From Acidobacteria bacterium AB60 (GTDB taxonomy: Bacteria; Acidobacteriota; Terriglobia; Terriglobales; Acidobacteriaceae): a stretch of DNA of 64,000 nucleotides. A program made the position numbers and the translations under genes. The notes under the pieces were generated by a model, which saw only the letters and a list, made by a program, of their open reading frames with translations, did not search any database and was not told the DNA's origin. The number at the start of each line of letters is the position of its first letter. Position 1 is the first letter of the stretch. Of the stretch, positions 43,863-52,331 are shown piece after piece. Where the stretch lies: NCBI GenBank assembly GCA_008682415.1, contig VANK01000008.1, positions 124,001 to 188,000 of the forward strand. The letters run 5' to 3'.

Positions 43863-45137
43863 ATGAACCCGGTCGAGACCGAACGCCAGACATCATTCCA
43901 GGAGACGCTCCTCAGCGCCCGCCGCACCATGGTGCTCAGCGAGATCCTGAAGATCGCGCTGGACAGCTTTCGCGCCAGCAAGCTGCGCTTCGCGCTGACC
44001 GCCCTGGGCATGGTCATCGGAACCGCCTCCGTCATCCTGGTTGTCACCATCGGTTTGACCGGCAAGCAGTTCATCCTGAACGAAATTCAGAAGATCGGCA
44101 CCAACGAGATCGTTCTCGAATACGCGGGGGGCGGCGCCTCCAGCACAGAGAACGTGGTCTATAACGACTACCTCACGCGCGAAGATGAAAAGGCCGTCGA
44201 CGCACAACTGCCCGGGATCGCCTATTCCTCGCCTATCCTCGAAATGCACGACCGCATCAGCTTCGGCGGCGGCCTGGTCAAAGACACCCTGGTTCTCGGC
44301 GTTACCCCTGACTACAAATACATCCGCAACCTGCTGGTGCCCTACGGCCGCTTCCTCGATGACATCGACGAGAACGGCGCCATCCACGCTGCCGTCGTCA
44401 CCGAGACCTTTGCCAGACTGCGCTATGGCGGGGTTGACGCCGCCGTGGGGCGCGAATTCGAGATCAGCGGCAATCCCTTCACCATCGTCGGGGTCTTCAA
44501 ACAGAGCGTGAATGACTTCGGCCAATCGGAGATCGCCGAGGAGACCATCCTCATCCCCTTCTCCGTCGCGCGCTACTTCACCGGCTCTGAGAACGTGAAG
44601 CTCATCTACTTCTCCATGCGCAGCATGACCGAGGTGGGCACGGCTACCCAGGAGATCAAGCGCATCGTCAAAGCACGTCACCGGCCCAACTCGGTCTACA
44701 CCACCACCGACCTGCGCGAGGTCCTCAACATGGCTACCACCATCTCCAACATCCTCACCGCTGTGCTCGTTCTCGTCGCCGCGGTCACGCTGGCGGTGGG
44801 CGGCGTCGGCATCATGAACATCATGCTCGCCACGGTGCGCTCGCGCATCCGCGAGATCGGCATTCGCAAGGCGCTCGGCGCCACCTATCGCGAGATCAAG
44901 CTGCAATTCCTGGCCGAAGCCGTCATTATCTCCCTCACCGGCGGCGTCGTCGGAACCTTGCTGGGCCTCGCCCTGCCCCTCTCGGTGCGGTTCTTCACGG
45001 ATTACATCCTGCCGATCTCCCCGTGGTCCATCGCCATTGCCCTGGGCGCGGCAGTTGCGGTCGGTGTCGTCTTCGGCACCGTGCCCGCGACCCGCGCCGC
45101 CCAGATGGATCCCGTCGAATCCCTGAAGTATGAATGA
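43863..45137 (+). CDS. ABC transporter permease, MacB-type
   Basis: A 424-residue permease with the usual MacB layout: one helix near residues 45-65 ('LRFALTALGMVIGTASVILVVTIGL'), a large periplasmic MacB-PCD domain (about 70-285), then three helices near 305-330, 355-375 and 390-410 around 'REIGIRKALGATYREI'. It works with an ATPase not encoded here. The substrate is unknown; such permeases export peptides or lipoproteins, or act mechanically. Its last bases overlap a 49-codon membrane peptide gene. The alternative start ATG 43929 would remove a poorly conserved 22-residue leader. Confidence 0.88.
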   Translation: MNPVETERQTSFQETLLSARRTMVLSEILKIALDSFRASKLRFALTALGMVIGTASVILVVTIGLTGKQFILNEIQKIGTNEIVLEYAGGGASSTENVVYNDYLTREDEKAVDAQLPGIAYSSPILEMHDRISFGGGLVKDTLVLGVTPDYKYIRNLLVPYGRFLDDIDENGAIHAAVVTETFARLRYGGVDAAVGREFEISGNPFTIVGVFKQSVNDFGQSEIAEETILIPFSVARYFTGSENVKLIYFSMRSMTEVGTATQEIKRIVKARHRPNSVYTTTDLREVLNMATTISNILTAVLVLVAAVTLAVGGVGIMNIMLATVRSRIREIGIRKALGATYREIKLQFLAEAVIISLTGGVVGTLLGLALPLSVRFFTDYILPISPWSIAIALGAAVAVGVVFGTVPATRAAQMDPVESLKYE

Positions 45138-45279
45138 CCAGAAGCCGCGTTCCAACCAGGACGACGACAGCCCCCAGGGCCCGAACCTCGTCGTCGTCTA
45201 TGGATTGATCGCCCTGGCTCTGGTCCTTGCCATCGCCTTCGCCGCCATGATCGTCTGGCCGTTCTACAAGGCTCGCTAG
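45130..45279 (+). CDS. 49-residue single-helix membrane peptide
   Basis: An ATG at 45130 inside the last codons of the permease gene opens a 49-codon frame with a charged, Asp/Pro-rich N-terminus ('MNDQKPRSNQDDDSPQGPN'). One strong membrane helix (about residues 20-42, 'VVVYGLIALALVLAIAFAAM') and a basic C-terminus (YKAR) follow. The 8-base overlap with the permease suggests translational coupling. Its stop (TAG 45277-45279) shares bases with the stop of the converging dehydratase gene. A small accessory subunit of the permease is the natural guess, but nothing beyond topology and position supports it. Confidence 0.6.
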   Translation: MNDQKPRSNQDDDSPQGPNLVVVYGLIALALVLAIAFAAMIVWPFYKAR

Positions 45280-47237
45280 CCTGCCGCACCGCCTCGCAGC
45301 GCCGCGATAATCCGATCCGGGTCGTACACGCACCCGCCCCAAACACCACCGCTCGCCTGCACCAGCGCCGCCCAGATACCCGTATCGTCCGGCAACGCGG
45401 GATGCGCCTGCAGATCTTCGCGCGGCGACCGCTTCGCGAGAACCTCAGTCCCTTCCTTCGCGCCAAACACGGTGGCCGCATCGCCCACCAGGTCCACGGA
45501 GCCGATCAACCCCTCGCGGTCGATCACAATCTCGATCTGATCGCCGTCCCGCACCTTGCCCACCGGCCCCCCCGCCAGCGCCTCCGGCGAAACATGCCCC
45601 ACACACGCGCCCGTCGAGACGCCGCTGAACCGCGCGTCCGTGATCACCGCCACGTGCTTGCAATGAGGCAGCTGCTTCAGCGCCGAGGTCACCTGGTAGA
45701 TCTCCTGCATCCCCGCGCCATGCGGTCCTCCGCAGATCAGAACCACCACGTCTCCATGCGCCACGCCCCCGGCCTTGATCGCCCTGATCGCCGCCTCTTC
45801 CGTGATGAACACCTTGGCCGGCCCGCGATGACGATACACGTTCTTCTCGTCAATCAGCGAAGGATCGATAGCCGTGCTCTTGATGACAGACCCTTCCGGC
45901 GCCAGATTCCCCATGGGAAAGCACACCGTCGCCGTCAACCCCCGCGCCCGTGCCCGATCCCGCGTCATGATCACATCCTCGGGATCGATGCCGTCCTGCT
46001 CCTGCAGCTCTCGCCGCAATGCCGTGCGCCTCTCGCTCTGCTGCCACCAGTCCAGGCACGCGTCCAGCGTCTCCCCGCTCACCGTCTTCACTGACGTATC
46101 CAGCAGGCCCGCCGCGCGCAGCTCCAGCATCGCCTCCGGAACGCCGCCTGCCAGAAACACCTGCACCGTCGCAAAGCCGCGCGGCCCGTTTGGCAGGGCA
46201 TCCACCAGCCGCGGCGCCGCGCGATTGACTGCCGCCCAATCCTCTACCGTGGGCCGCCGCAAACCCGCGGAAAATGCAATCGCCGGCAGATGCAGCAGAA
46301 GGTTCGTCGACCCCCCAAAGGCCGCATGCAGCACCATCGCATTGCGCACGGCGGCGTCGGTCAGCACATCGGCTGCGCCCATCCGCAACTCATGCAGCCG
46401 CAGCAGGGATCGCGCCGACCGCCGCGCCGCATCCAGCCATATCGGATGCCCCGAAGGGGCAAGCGCGGTGTGCGGCAATGACAAGCCCAGCGCTTCGCCA
46501 ATCACCTGCGCCGTTGCCGCCGTGCCCAGAAACTGGCATCCTCCTCCCGGCGATGCGCACGCCCGGCAGCCCACCTCCGCCGCATACTGCAGCGTGATCT
46601 GCTGCTGCGCAAACCGCGCCCCGATCGTCTGCACCTTGCCCGCGTCCTCGCCGTTCTCGGGCAGAAGGGTTACGCCTCCAGGCACCAGCACCGCGGGCAG
46701 CCGCCCCGCCGAGGCCAATGCCATCATCATCGCCGGGAGCCCCTTGTCGCACGTCGCAATCCCCAGCACGCCCTTGCGCGTGGGCAGCGAACGCATCAGC
46801 CGCCGCAGCACCGTCGCCGCATCGTTCCGATACGGCAGCGAATCCATCATTCCCGTCGTGCCCTGCGTCCTTCCATCGCAGGGATCGGTGCACGATCCCG
46901 CAAACGGCACAGCGCGCAGCTGCTTCAGCTCCCGCGCCGCCGCCTCCACCAGCAGCCCCACCTCCCAATGCCCGCTGTGAAACCCCAGCGCAATGGGCGT
47001 GCCATCCTCGGCGCGCAAGCCGCCGTGCGTGCTCAGAATCAGAAACTCCGGGTCGAGCAGCCGCGCCGGCTCCCAGCCCATCCCCGCATTCTGCGTCAAC
47101 CCAAACAGATTCCCTGAAGGCGCATTGACCAACATCTCCGCCGTGATCGGCAGCGAGCCCGCCGGCCCCCGCGCATGGGTGGGTACCCGATAAAGATCCG
47201 CAGAGCTCTCCAGCACCGCGCTGGCATCGATAGTCAT
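45276..47237 (-). CDS. IlvD/Edd-family dehydratase, YjhG/YagF type (probable aldonate dehydratase)
   Basis: A 653-residue Fe-S dehydratase. Typical parts are 'GSCTDPCDGRTQGTTGMMDSL' (cluster Cys region near 115-135), 'ATCDKGLPAMMMALA' and 'GCRACASPGGGCQFLGTAATAQV', plus 'DEKNVYRHRGPAKVF'. Size and the last motif fit the YjhG/YagF branch, known for D-xylonate dehydration, better than branched-chain IlvD (about 560-620). It probably removes water from a sugar acid to give a 2-keto-3-deoxy acid. It starts four bases after the stop of the GH130-SGNH gene, so it belongs to a carbohydrate operon with it. AGAGGT lies just before the ATG at 47237. Confidence 0.88.
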   Translation of the reverse strand: MTIDASAVLESSADLYRVPTHARGPAGSLPITAEMLVNAPSGNLFGLTQNAGMGWEPARLLDPEFLILSTHGGLRAEDGTPIALGFHSGHWEVGLLVEAAARELKQLRAVPFAGSCTDPCDGRTQGTTGMMDSLPYRNDAATVLRRLMRSLPTRKGVLGIATCDKGLPAMMMALASAGRLPAVLVPGGVTLLPENGEDAGKVQTIGARFAQQQITLQYAAEVGCRACASPGGGCQFLGTAATAQVIGEALGLSLPHTALAPSGHPIWLDAARRSARSLLRLHELRMGAADVLTDAAVRNAMVLHAAFGGSTNLLLHLPAIAFSAGLRRPTVEDWAAVNRAAPRLVDALPNGPRGFATVQVFLAGGVPEAMLELRAAGLLDTSVKTVSGETLDACLDWWQQSERRTALRRELQEQDGIDPEDVIMTRDRARARGLTATVCFPMGNLAPEGSVIKSTAIDPSLIDEKNVYRHRGPAKVFITEEAAIRAIKAGGVAHGDVVVLICGGPHGAGMQEIYQVTSALKQLPHCKHVAVITDARFSGVSTGACVGHVSPEALAGGPVGKVRDGDQIEIVIDREGLIGSVDLVGDAATVFGAKEGTEVLAKRSPREDLQAHPALPDDTGIWAALVQASGGVWGGCVYDPDRIIAALRGGAAG

Positions 47238-47241
47238 ACCT

Positions 47242-49569
47242 CTATTGTGCGCTCGCGCCAGCATTCTGCGCTGGAACGGGCTTCAGCTCAAAATGATGCG
47301 GCACCGGCGCTGCCTCCGCATAGATCGAGTCCTCCAGCGAATCCTCAAATGCCTGCATCCGGTCCGCCCCCTCCCCCACGCCCGTGTCGGCATCGCGCAC
47401 CTGCATCCGCAGATGAATGTAGTGCGCCTCATCGCGATCGCGCACCATCCAGCTCACCCGCTGCGCCTGCTGCCGCATCGGCGTGTTGTACGCGGCCAGA
47501 TTGATGCCGCGCTCCAGTTCTTCCGCCGAGAACGTGCCCGTCCGCTGTCCGTCGATGCTCAGGGTGTACTGTCCCGGCGCCAGCCCCGTTACTCGCATTG
47601 GCTCCTGGTTCAAAGCCTGCTCCATGTCGGTAAGCTGCAGCAGCAGCTTCGTGATTGCATTGTTGTCCAGCAGCGGAAGCGGCAGCCCCTTCTCCAGCTC
47701 CGTCCACCGCAACGTCGCGCCGTCCGCCTGCCAATCGCTCACCGTAGCATTCTCGCTGTGCGCCGTGTGTCCGCTCTTCGCATCAATCGAAACCTCCGAA
47801 ACCAGCGCCGGCGCGTTCCATCCCTTCAACAGCGCCTCCGCCATCACCCAGTGCACCAGTTGTTCGGGATGCACCCGGTCCGGGATCAGCAGCCTGGCCA
47901 CCGCCGGATCCATCGCCTGCGCCTTGCCGAGCGCCTCGACCACCGGCGAGTTGAAATTGACGAACGTCGCTCCATGCGCCTGCGCCAGCTTCTGGTCAAT
48001 CTCCGCCATCCTCACCAGCGACGCGTTGTACCCGCCCGGAAATCCCGGCGCCGCCGTCACGTCGTCATACGGCGACGGCCCGATCAGCGTGATCCGCGCA
48101 TCCGGCGCGTGCTCGTGAATGGAATCGAGAATGTGCTCATACCCCTTCGTGTATTTGTCCTCGATCTCCGGCACCGGCGCGTGATAGCTTCCATCGTTCA
48201 TTCCCAGCATGATCGTCACCACCGTCGGTTTCTCCGCGAAGACATCGCGCGGCAACCGCACATCGATCGTGCCGCCGCCTCCGCCCGTCACCCGGTCGCC
48301 GCCCACACCCGCATCGAAGAAATGCACGCGCATCTGCGGAAAGCGCGTGACCGTGTACAGCTCCACCCATTGGTTGTAGAAGTTTTGCTCCGTGATGCTG
48401 TCGCCGTACATCACCACCGTGTCGTTCGGATGCAGATAATACCCGCGCGACACCTCCGCACCCGGCACCACTGCCGGCGCCGTGGCCACCGCCACCAGCG
48501 AATCCGCGCAGCCGTAGTACAAAAACCACTGCCCGTGGAAGTACACCAGACCCTCGGCAAACGTGGTGCCCGCCGCATACTGCCCGGTCTTCTCGTACGG
48601 CAGCTCCGGCTTCAGAACCGGCTCGTCCCTCTGCGCAATTTTGTGCGCCGGATCGTTCGCGTCGAAGAGCGCCTCGCCCGCGGCATACGCGCTCGGCCCC
48701 AGCTTCGCATCCCCGCCCGTGTCCGCGTTCTTCCCGTTATAGAGCACCACGATACCCTTGTCCGTCAGCACCGGCGGTGGCCCCGTCTCGGGAAACGTGC
48801 TGTCGAAGTGCCCCTTGCGCGGCTTCAGCAATTCCACCGGCTTGCCGTCCTTATCCTCCACCGGCGTCCACACAATCAAGTCATCCGACGTGGCCAGATG
48901 AATCGCGCCCTCGCCCCAGTACATCCAGTACTTCCCGTTGATCTTCGCGGCGATCAGCCGGCCCTTCTTCGCGTCCAGCGTGGTCACAATCCCCGCCGAC
49001 TTGTACTTGAGCTGCGCGTACTTCCCGCCCGCCGCCGCGAAAAATGACGGCCCGTGCTTCGTCCAGTGCTCCAGGTCCTTTGAACTCGCAATCCCCACCG
49101 AGTACGTCTCGCGATTCCACTGGGTGTACGTCAGCACATACGTCCCGTCCTCCCGCTCCACAATGCGCGGATCCTCCACACCCCCCGGCCACTCGCGCGC
49201 TTTCTGGTCGTCCTCTGCTGGGAAGAACACCGGCTCCGCGCGCCGCGTGAAGTGAATCCCATCCGCGCTCTCTGCCAGCCCCAGCCGCGACGTATGCATC
49301 CCGATCTGCATCGCGCCCGAATCATCCTCCGCGCGATACACCACGAACACCTTCCCTTCTCGCACAATCGCCGCCGGATTGAACGTGTGCAGCGCCTCCC
49401 AGTGCGCCGGCGCATGCAGAATCGGATCCTCAAACGTCGACTGCGGCCGCGGCGCAATCACCGGATTCCCGCTGACCGGCCGCGTGAACGGCCCAATTCC
49501 CCAGTCCTGCGCGCGCACCAGGCCCGCACTCATCACCACCATCGCCAACCACAATGCCCGTCCACTCAT
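47242..49569 (-). CDS. Secreted GH130-like glycosidase fused to an SGNH hydrolase
   Basis: This 775-residue secreted protein joins two catalytic modules. After a signal peptide ('ALWLAMVVMSAGLVRAQ') residues about 20-350 form a five-bladed propeller resembling GH130 beta-mannosidases/phosphorylases ('TFNPAAIVREGKVFVVYRAED', 'GGVEDPRI', 'GKYWMYWGEG'). Residues about 360-590 are an SGNH/GDSL esterase with all blocks: GDSITEQ, 'AGVGGDRV', 'LGMNDGSYH' and 'PDRVHP'. The C-terminal 150 residues are an undefined beta-rich domain. Together they could cleave and de-esterify an acetylated polysaccharide. ATG 49569 has GAAGGA six bases ahead; ATG 49575 is also possible. It leads the operon with the YjhG-type dehydratase. 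Confidence 0.82.
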   Translation of the reverse strand: MSGRALWLAMVVMSAGLVRAQDWGIGPFTRPVSGNPVIAPRPQSTFEDPILHAPAHWEALHTFNPAAIVREGKVFVVYRAEDDSGAMQIGMHTSRLGLAESADGIHFTRRAEPVFFPAEDDQKAREWPGGVEDPRIVEREDGTYVLTYTQWNRETYSVGIASSKDLEHWTKHGPSFFAAAGGKYAQLKYKSAGIVTTLDAKKGRLIAAKINGKYWMYWGEGAIHLATSDDLIVWTPVEDKDGKPVELLKPRKGHFDSTFPETGPPPVLTDKGIVVLYNGKNADTGGDAKLGPSAYAAGEALFDANDPAHKIAQRDEPVLKPELPYEKTGQYAAGTTFAEGLVYFHGQWFLYYGCADSLVAVATAPAVVPGAEVSRGYYLHPNDTVVMYGDSITEQNFYNQWVELYTVTRFPQMRVHFFDAGVGGDRVTGGGGGTIDVRLPRDVFAEKPTVVTIMLGMNDGSYHAPVPEIEDKYTKGYEHILDSIHEHAPDARITLIGPSPYDDVTAAPGFPGGYNASLVRMAEIDQKLAQAHGATFVNFNSPVVEALGKAQAMDPAVARLLIPDRVHPEQLVHWVMAEALLKGWNAPALVSEVSIDAKSGHTAHSENATVSDWQADGATLRWTELEKGLPLPLLDNNAITKLLLQLTDMEQALNQEPMRVTGLAPGQYTLSIDGQRTGTFSAEELERGINLAAYNTPMRQQAQRVSWMVRDRDEAHYIHLRMQVRDADTGVGEGADRMQAFEDSLEDSIYAEAAPVPHHFELKPVPAQNAGASAQ

Positions 49570-49656
49570 TCGCATTCCTTCAATCCCCCGCCGCGCCAGC
49601 GGTTCAATCAACTCCGCACCATCTCACTCAACTCATGCCGGGCTAATAGCTAAAAG

Positions 49657-50223
49657 CTAAGAGCTAACCGCTGCTTCATAAAAGCTCAGCGCCGCATCCC
49701 CCTGCTCCAGCAGCCTCCGTCGCGCCAGCAATCCATAGTTCTCGTCCAGCTTCTGCTTGCGCCGATGCTCCGCAATCACCACCGCGCCCTCCCGCAGAAA
49801 CCCTGCAGCAGTCCCGCCCAGCAACCCAAGCGCCGCCGCATACTCCCCCTCCGCGTCGTACGGCGGATCCAGAAACACCACATCAAAGCCCGCGCCCGTC
49901 GTGCCCTTTCGCAAAAACGCGCTCACCGCACCCGCAAAAACCCCTACGCTCTTCTCGATGCCCAACCGCGCCAGGTTCGCGCGCAACACCTTCAACGCCG
50001 GCGCCGCGCGCTCCACGCACACCACGCGCGCCGCTCCCCGGCTCACCGCCTCCACGCCCACCGCTCCTGACCCCGCGTACAGATCCAGGAACGCAGCGCC
50101 CTCCATCCGCGGCGCCAGAACATTGAACAGCGTCTCCCGCAGCCGGTCGCTGGTAGGCCTCGTCGCCAATCCCGGGGGCGCCTGCAGCGTCCGCGACCCC
50201 AGCCAACCTCCGATGATGCGCAT
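49657..50223 (-). CDS. rsmD: 16S rRNA (guanine(966)-N(2))-methyltransferase RsmD
   Basis: A 188-residue methyltransferase matching RsmD in length. Features are 'MRIIGGWLGSRTLQAPPGLATRPTSDRLRETLFNVL' at the N-terminus, the SAM-binding 'FLDLYAGSGAVGVEAVSRGA' near 45 and the catalytic 'DVVFLDPPYD' near 118. It methylates G966 of 16S rRNA during 30S assembly. The gene begins 219 bases from the divergent S2P-like gene. Its end lies close to the GH130-SGNH gene but the two are likely separate units. Confidence 0.93.
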   Translation of the reverse strand: MRIIGGWLGSRTLQAPPGLATRPTSDRLRETLFNVLAPRMEGAAFLDLYAGSGAVGVEAVSRGAARVVCVERAAPALKVLRANLARLGIEKSVGVFAGAVSAFLRKGTTGAGFDVVFLDPPYDAEGEYAAALGLLGGTAAGFLREGAVVIAEHRRKQKLDENYGLLARRRLLEQGDAALSFYEAAVSS

Positions 50224-50441
50224 CGCCCAACAGCATACGCGATCTGCACCCGCCTCCCCGCCTCCGCAGGTGAAGTTCCATGGATCGCACCACCATGCTC
50301 CCGCCTCACTTGATCACTCCATCACTTCATCACTCCGTCGCGATCATGAATCGCATCGGCCCGCACCCTTCGCTCCCCCACCCGCCTGCCTTCCCTCCCC
50401 CAAAAGTTGAATAGCCGTTTCTTTATGCCCGACCCACTACA

Positions 50442-51572
50442 ATGGAGTGCATGCGAGGCTGGTCACTTCCTTTAGGTCGCTGGTGGGGCGTGGAACTGCG
50501 CGTCCACACCTTCTTCCTGCTCCTCGCAGTCGTGTGCCTGGGCCTGGGCGCCTCTGACGGCACACCGCACCCCATCGCCCGCGGACTCGCCCTCTATCTC
50601 GTCCTCTGCGCCGCCGTCGTGGTCCGCGAAATCGCCCGCCTCCTCGTCGCCGCATGGCTCGGCCTGCGCCTCCGCGCCATCCTCCTGCTCCCCATCGGCG
50701 GCATGTTCGCCTACGCCAATCCGGAGAGCCAGGAGATCGCCACCCAGGGCGCCGGCCAGTACCTGCTCGCCTCCACCGGACCCGTCGCCAACGGCGCCAC
50801 CGCACTCGCGCTCGCCGCACTCTTCCTCGGCGCCGCCGGCAACTTCAACCTCCTCGGCCAGCCCTGGATCAGCTCCGCTTACCTGCTGCGCAGCACCGTC
50901 TGGATGCAGGCCGGCCTCGCCGCCCTGCACCTGCTGCCCGCCTATCCCCTCGACTGGGGACGCATCGTCCGCAGCAACTTCACCCGTTCCCACGGCGCCG
51001 GCGCGGCCACCCGCGCGGCCACCGGACTCGGCCAGCTCATCGCCCTCGCCGCCATGGTCGGCGGATGGCTCCTGCACAGCCCCTGGCTCGTCATCGCCGG
51101 ATTCTTCATCATGATCGGCGCGCAAATCGAAGATCAGGGCGTCTTCTTCCAGTCCGTCGTCGACACGGTCTGCATGCGCGAGGTCATGCTCACCGACTTC
51201 TCCACCCTCTCGCCCTCTGACACCCTCGCCGACGCGCTCTCCCGCTGCGTCCACTCCCTGCAGGAAGACTTTCCCGTGGTCCGCGGACCGCAGCTGGTCG
51301 GCATCGTCTCCCGCCAGCGCATCCTCGACGCCCTCCGCAACGAAGGCAACGGCTACGTGCAGTCCGTCATGTCGCGCGCCTTCCAGGTCGCCCGCCCTGA
51401 AGACACCCTCGGCGCCACCATTCGCCGCATCACCGCCGGCCGCGGACTCTCCCTCATTCCCGTCACCGAGAGCGGCCGCGTCGTCGGCATCGTCAGCGTG
51501 CAGAACCTCATGAGCTCCATGACCCTGCTCGCCGAACAGCGCCGCTACGAACGCGAAGAAGCTCCCGAATAG
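50442..51572 (+). CDS. Site-2 protease-like membrane protein with CBS domains, zinc motif lost
   Basis: A 376-residue protein with the fold pattern of M50B proteases: about six membrane helices in residues 15-230, then paired CBS domains (about 240-365, 'VMLTDFSTLSPSDTLADAL', 'VMSRAFQVARPEDTLG', 'IPVTESGRVVGIVS'). The place where active enzymes have HExxH reads 'VVVREIARLLVAA', so both zinc His are gone although Glu remains. The second motif is 'LLPAYPLDWGRIV' rather than NxxPxxPLDGG. The protein is therefore probably catalytically dead and may bind substrates or regulate another protease. CBS domains usually bind adenosine nucleotides. The ATG at 50451 is an alternative start. Confidence 0.82.
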   Translation: MECMRGWSLPLGRWWGVELRVHTFFLLLAVVCLGLGASDGTPHPIARGLALYLVLCAAVVVREIARLLVAAWLGLRLRAILLLPIGGMFAYANPESQEIATQGAGQYLLASTGPVANGATALALAALFLGAAGNFNLLGQPWISSAYLLRSTVWMQAGLAALHLLPAYPLDWGRIVRSNFTRSHGAGAATRAATGLGQLIALAAMVGGWLLHSPWLVIAGFFIMIGAQIEDQGVFFQSVVDTVCMREVMLTDFSTLSPSDTLADALSRCVHSLQEDFPVVRGPQLVGIVSRQRILDALRNEGNGYVQSVMSRAFQVARPEDTLGATIRRITAGRGLSLIPVTESGRVVGIVSVQNLMSSMTLLAEQRRYEREEAPE

Positions 51573-51680
51573 CGCCACCCTCCCAAGCAAACCCTCACAC
51601 GCGCACTCTGCAGCTCTTCTCTGCGCAATCCTTGCTGTGAAGCATCGCCCCACCGCAACACCAGGTGTGATGATCGCCCC

Positions 51681-52304
51681 ATGTCATCCTGGCGCCTTCT
51701 GGGCAAGCTCCCTCCCGCGCGCAGCAGGGAACGCTTGGGGGCGCAGTTCCTGGGAGACTGGAATCCCTGGGAGAGCCCCTGGATTCCCTCTCCTGCTCGC
51801 GCCATCGTGGTCTCCGATCCGCACGACCCCACGCGCTCCCGCCACGTGCCCCTCTTCTCCGTAGAACAGAACGGCGCCCGCATCACCTTCGGAGCCGAAC
51901 GCGCCCTCTCCGGCATGTGGCGCTTCTACGTGCCCGCAAAACCGGGCGAACCCTCTTCCTTCGAAGCCTCCTCCGCAAACTACGAGGGCTTCTGGCGCCG
52001 CTCTCCCAGCGATCCCGACGACCTCCCCTGGCCTCAGCCCGATCCGCTGTGGGGAACGCGCATCTCCTTCCTCATCGCCCTCGATCGCGTCGAAGCCAAT
52101 GCCGAACCCATCCCTTCCCGGGGATTCTCCTTCTGCCGCCTCTGCCATTGCCGCAATGGCAGCCGCAGCTACCGTTTCTGCGACTGGGAATGGCCCGAAG
52201 GCTTGCGCCACTACATCGCCAAACACCAGGTCCGGCCCTCCGCGCGCTTCGAGCAGTTCATCCGCACCTACGCGCTCTTCCGCAAAGGAACCGGCCGCGC
52301 CTGA
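51681..52304 (+). CDS. Conserved-looking protein of unknown function, CxxCxC and WPEGLxHYI motifs
   Basis: I do not recognise this 207-residue soluble protein by name. The N-terminal half is rich in Trp and Pro ('LGDWNPWESPWIPSPAR', 'MWRFYVPAKPGEPSSFEAS'). The C-terminal part contains 'FCRLCHCRNGSRSYRFCDW' with four Cys, then 'WPEGLRHYIAKHQVRPSARFEQFI'. The clustered Cys and His suggest a small metal-binding site. It lies 27 bases upstream of rsmI on the same strand and may be co-transcribed with it. Function cannot be proposed. Confidence 0.65.
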   Translation: MSSWRLLGKLPPARSRERLGAQFLGDWNPWESPWIPSPARAIVVSDPHDPTRSRHVPLFSVEQNGARITFGAERALSGMWRFYVPAKPGEPSSFEASSANYEGFWRRSPSDPDDLPWPQPDPLWGTRISFLIALDRVEANAEPIPSRGFSFCRLCHCRNGSRSYRFCDWEWPEGLRHYIAKHQVRPSARFEQFIRTYALFRKGTGRA

Positions 52305-52331
52305 AGATCGACTATGGTTAAGTAAGCGCCC

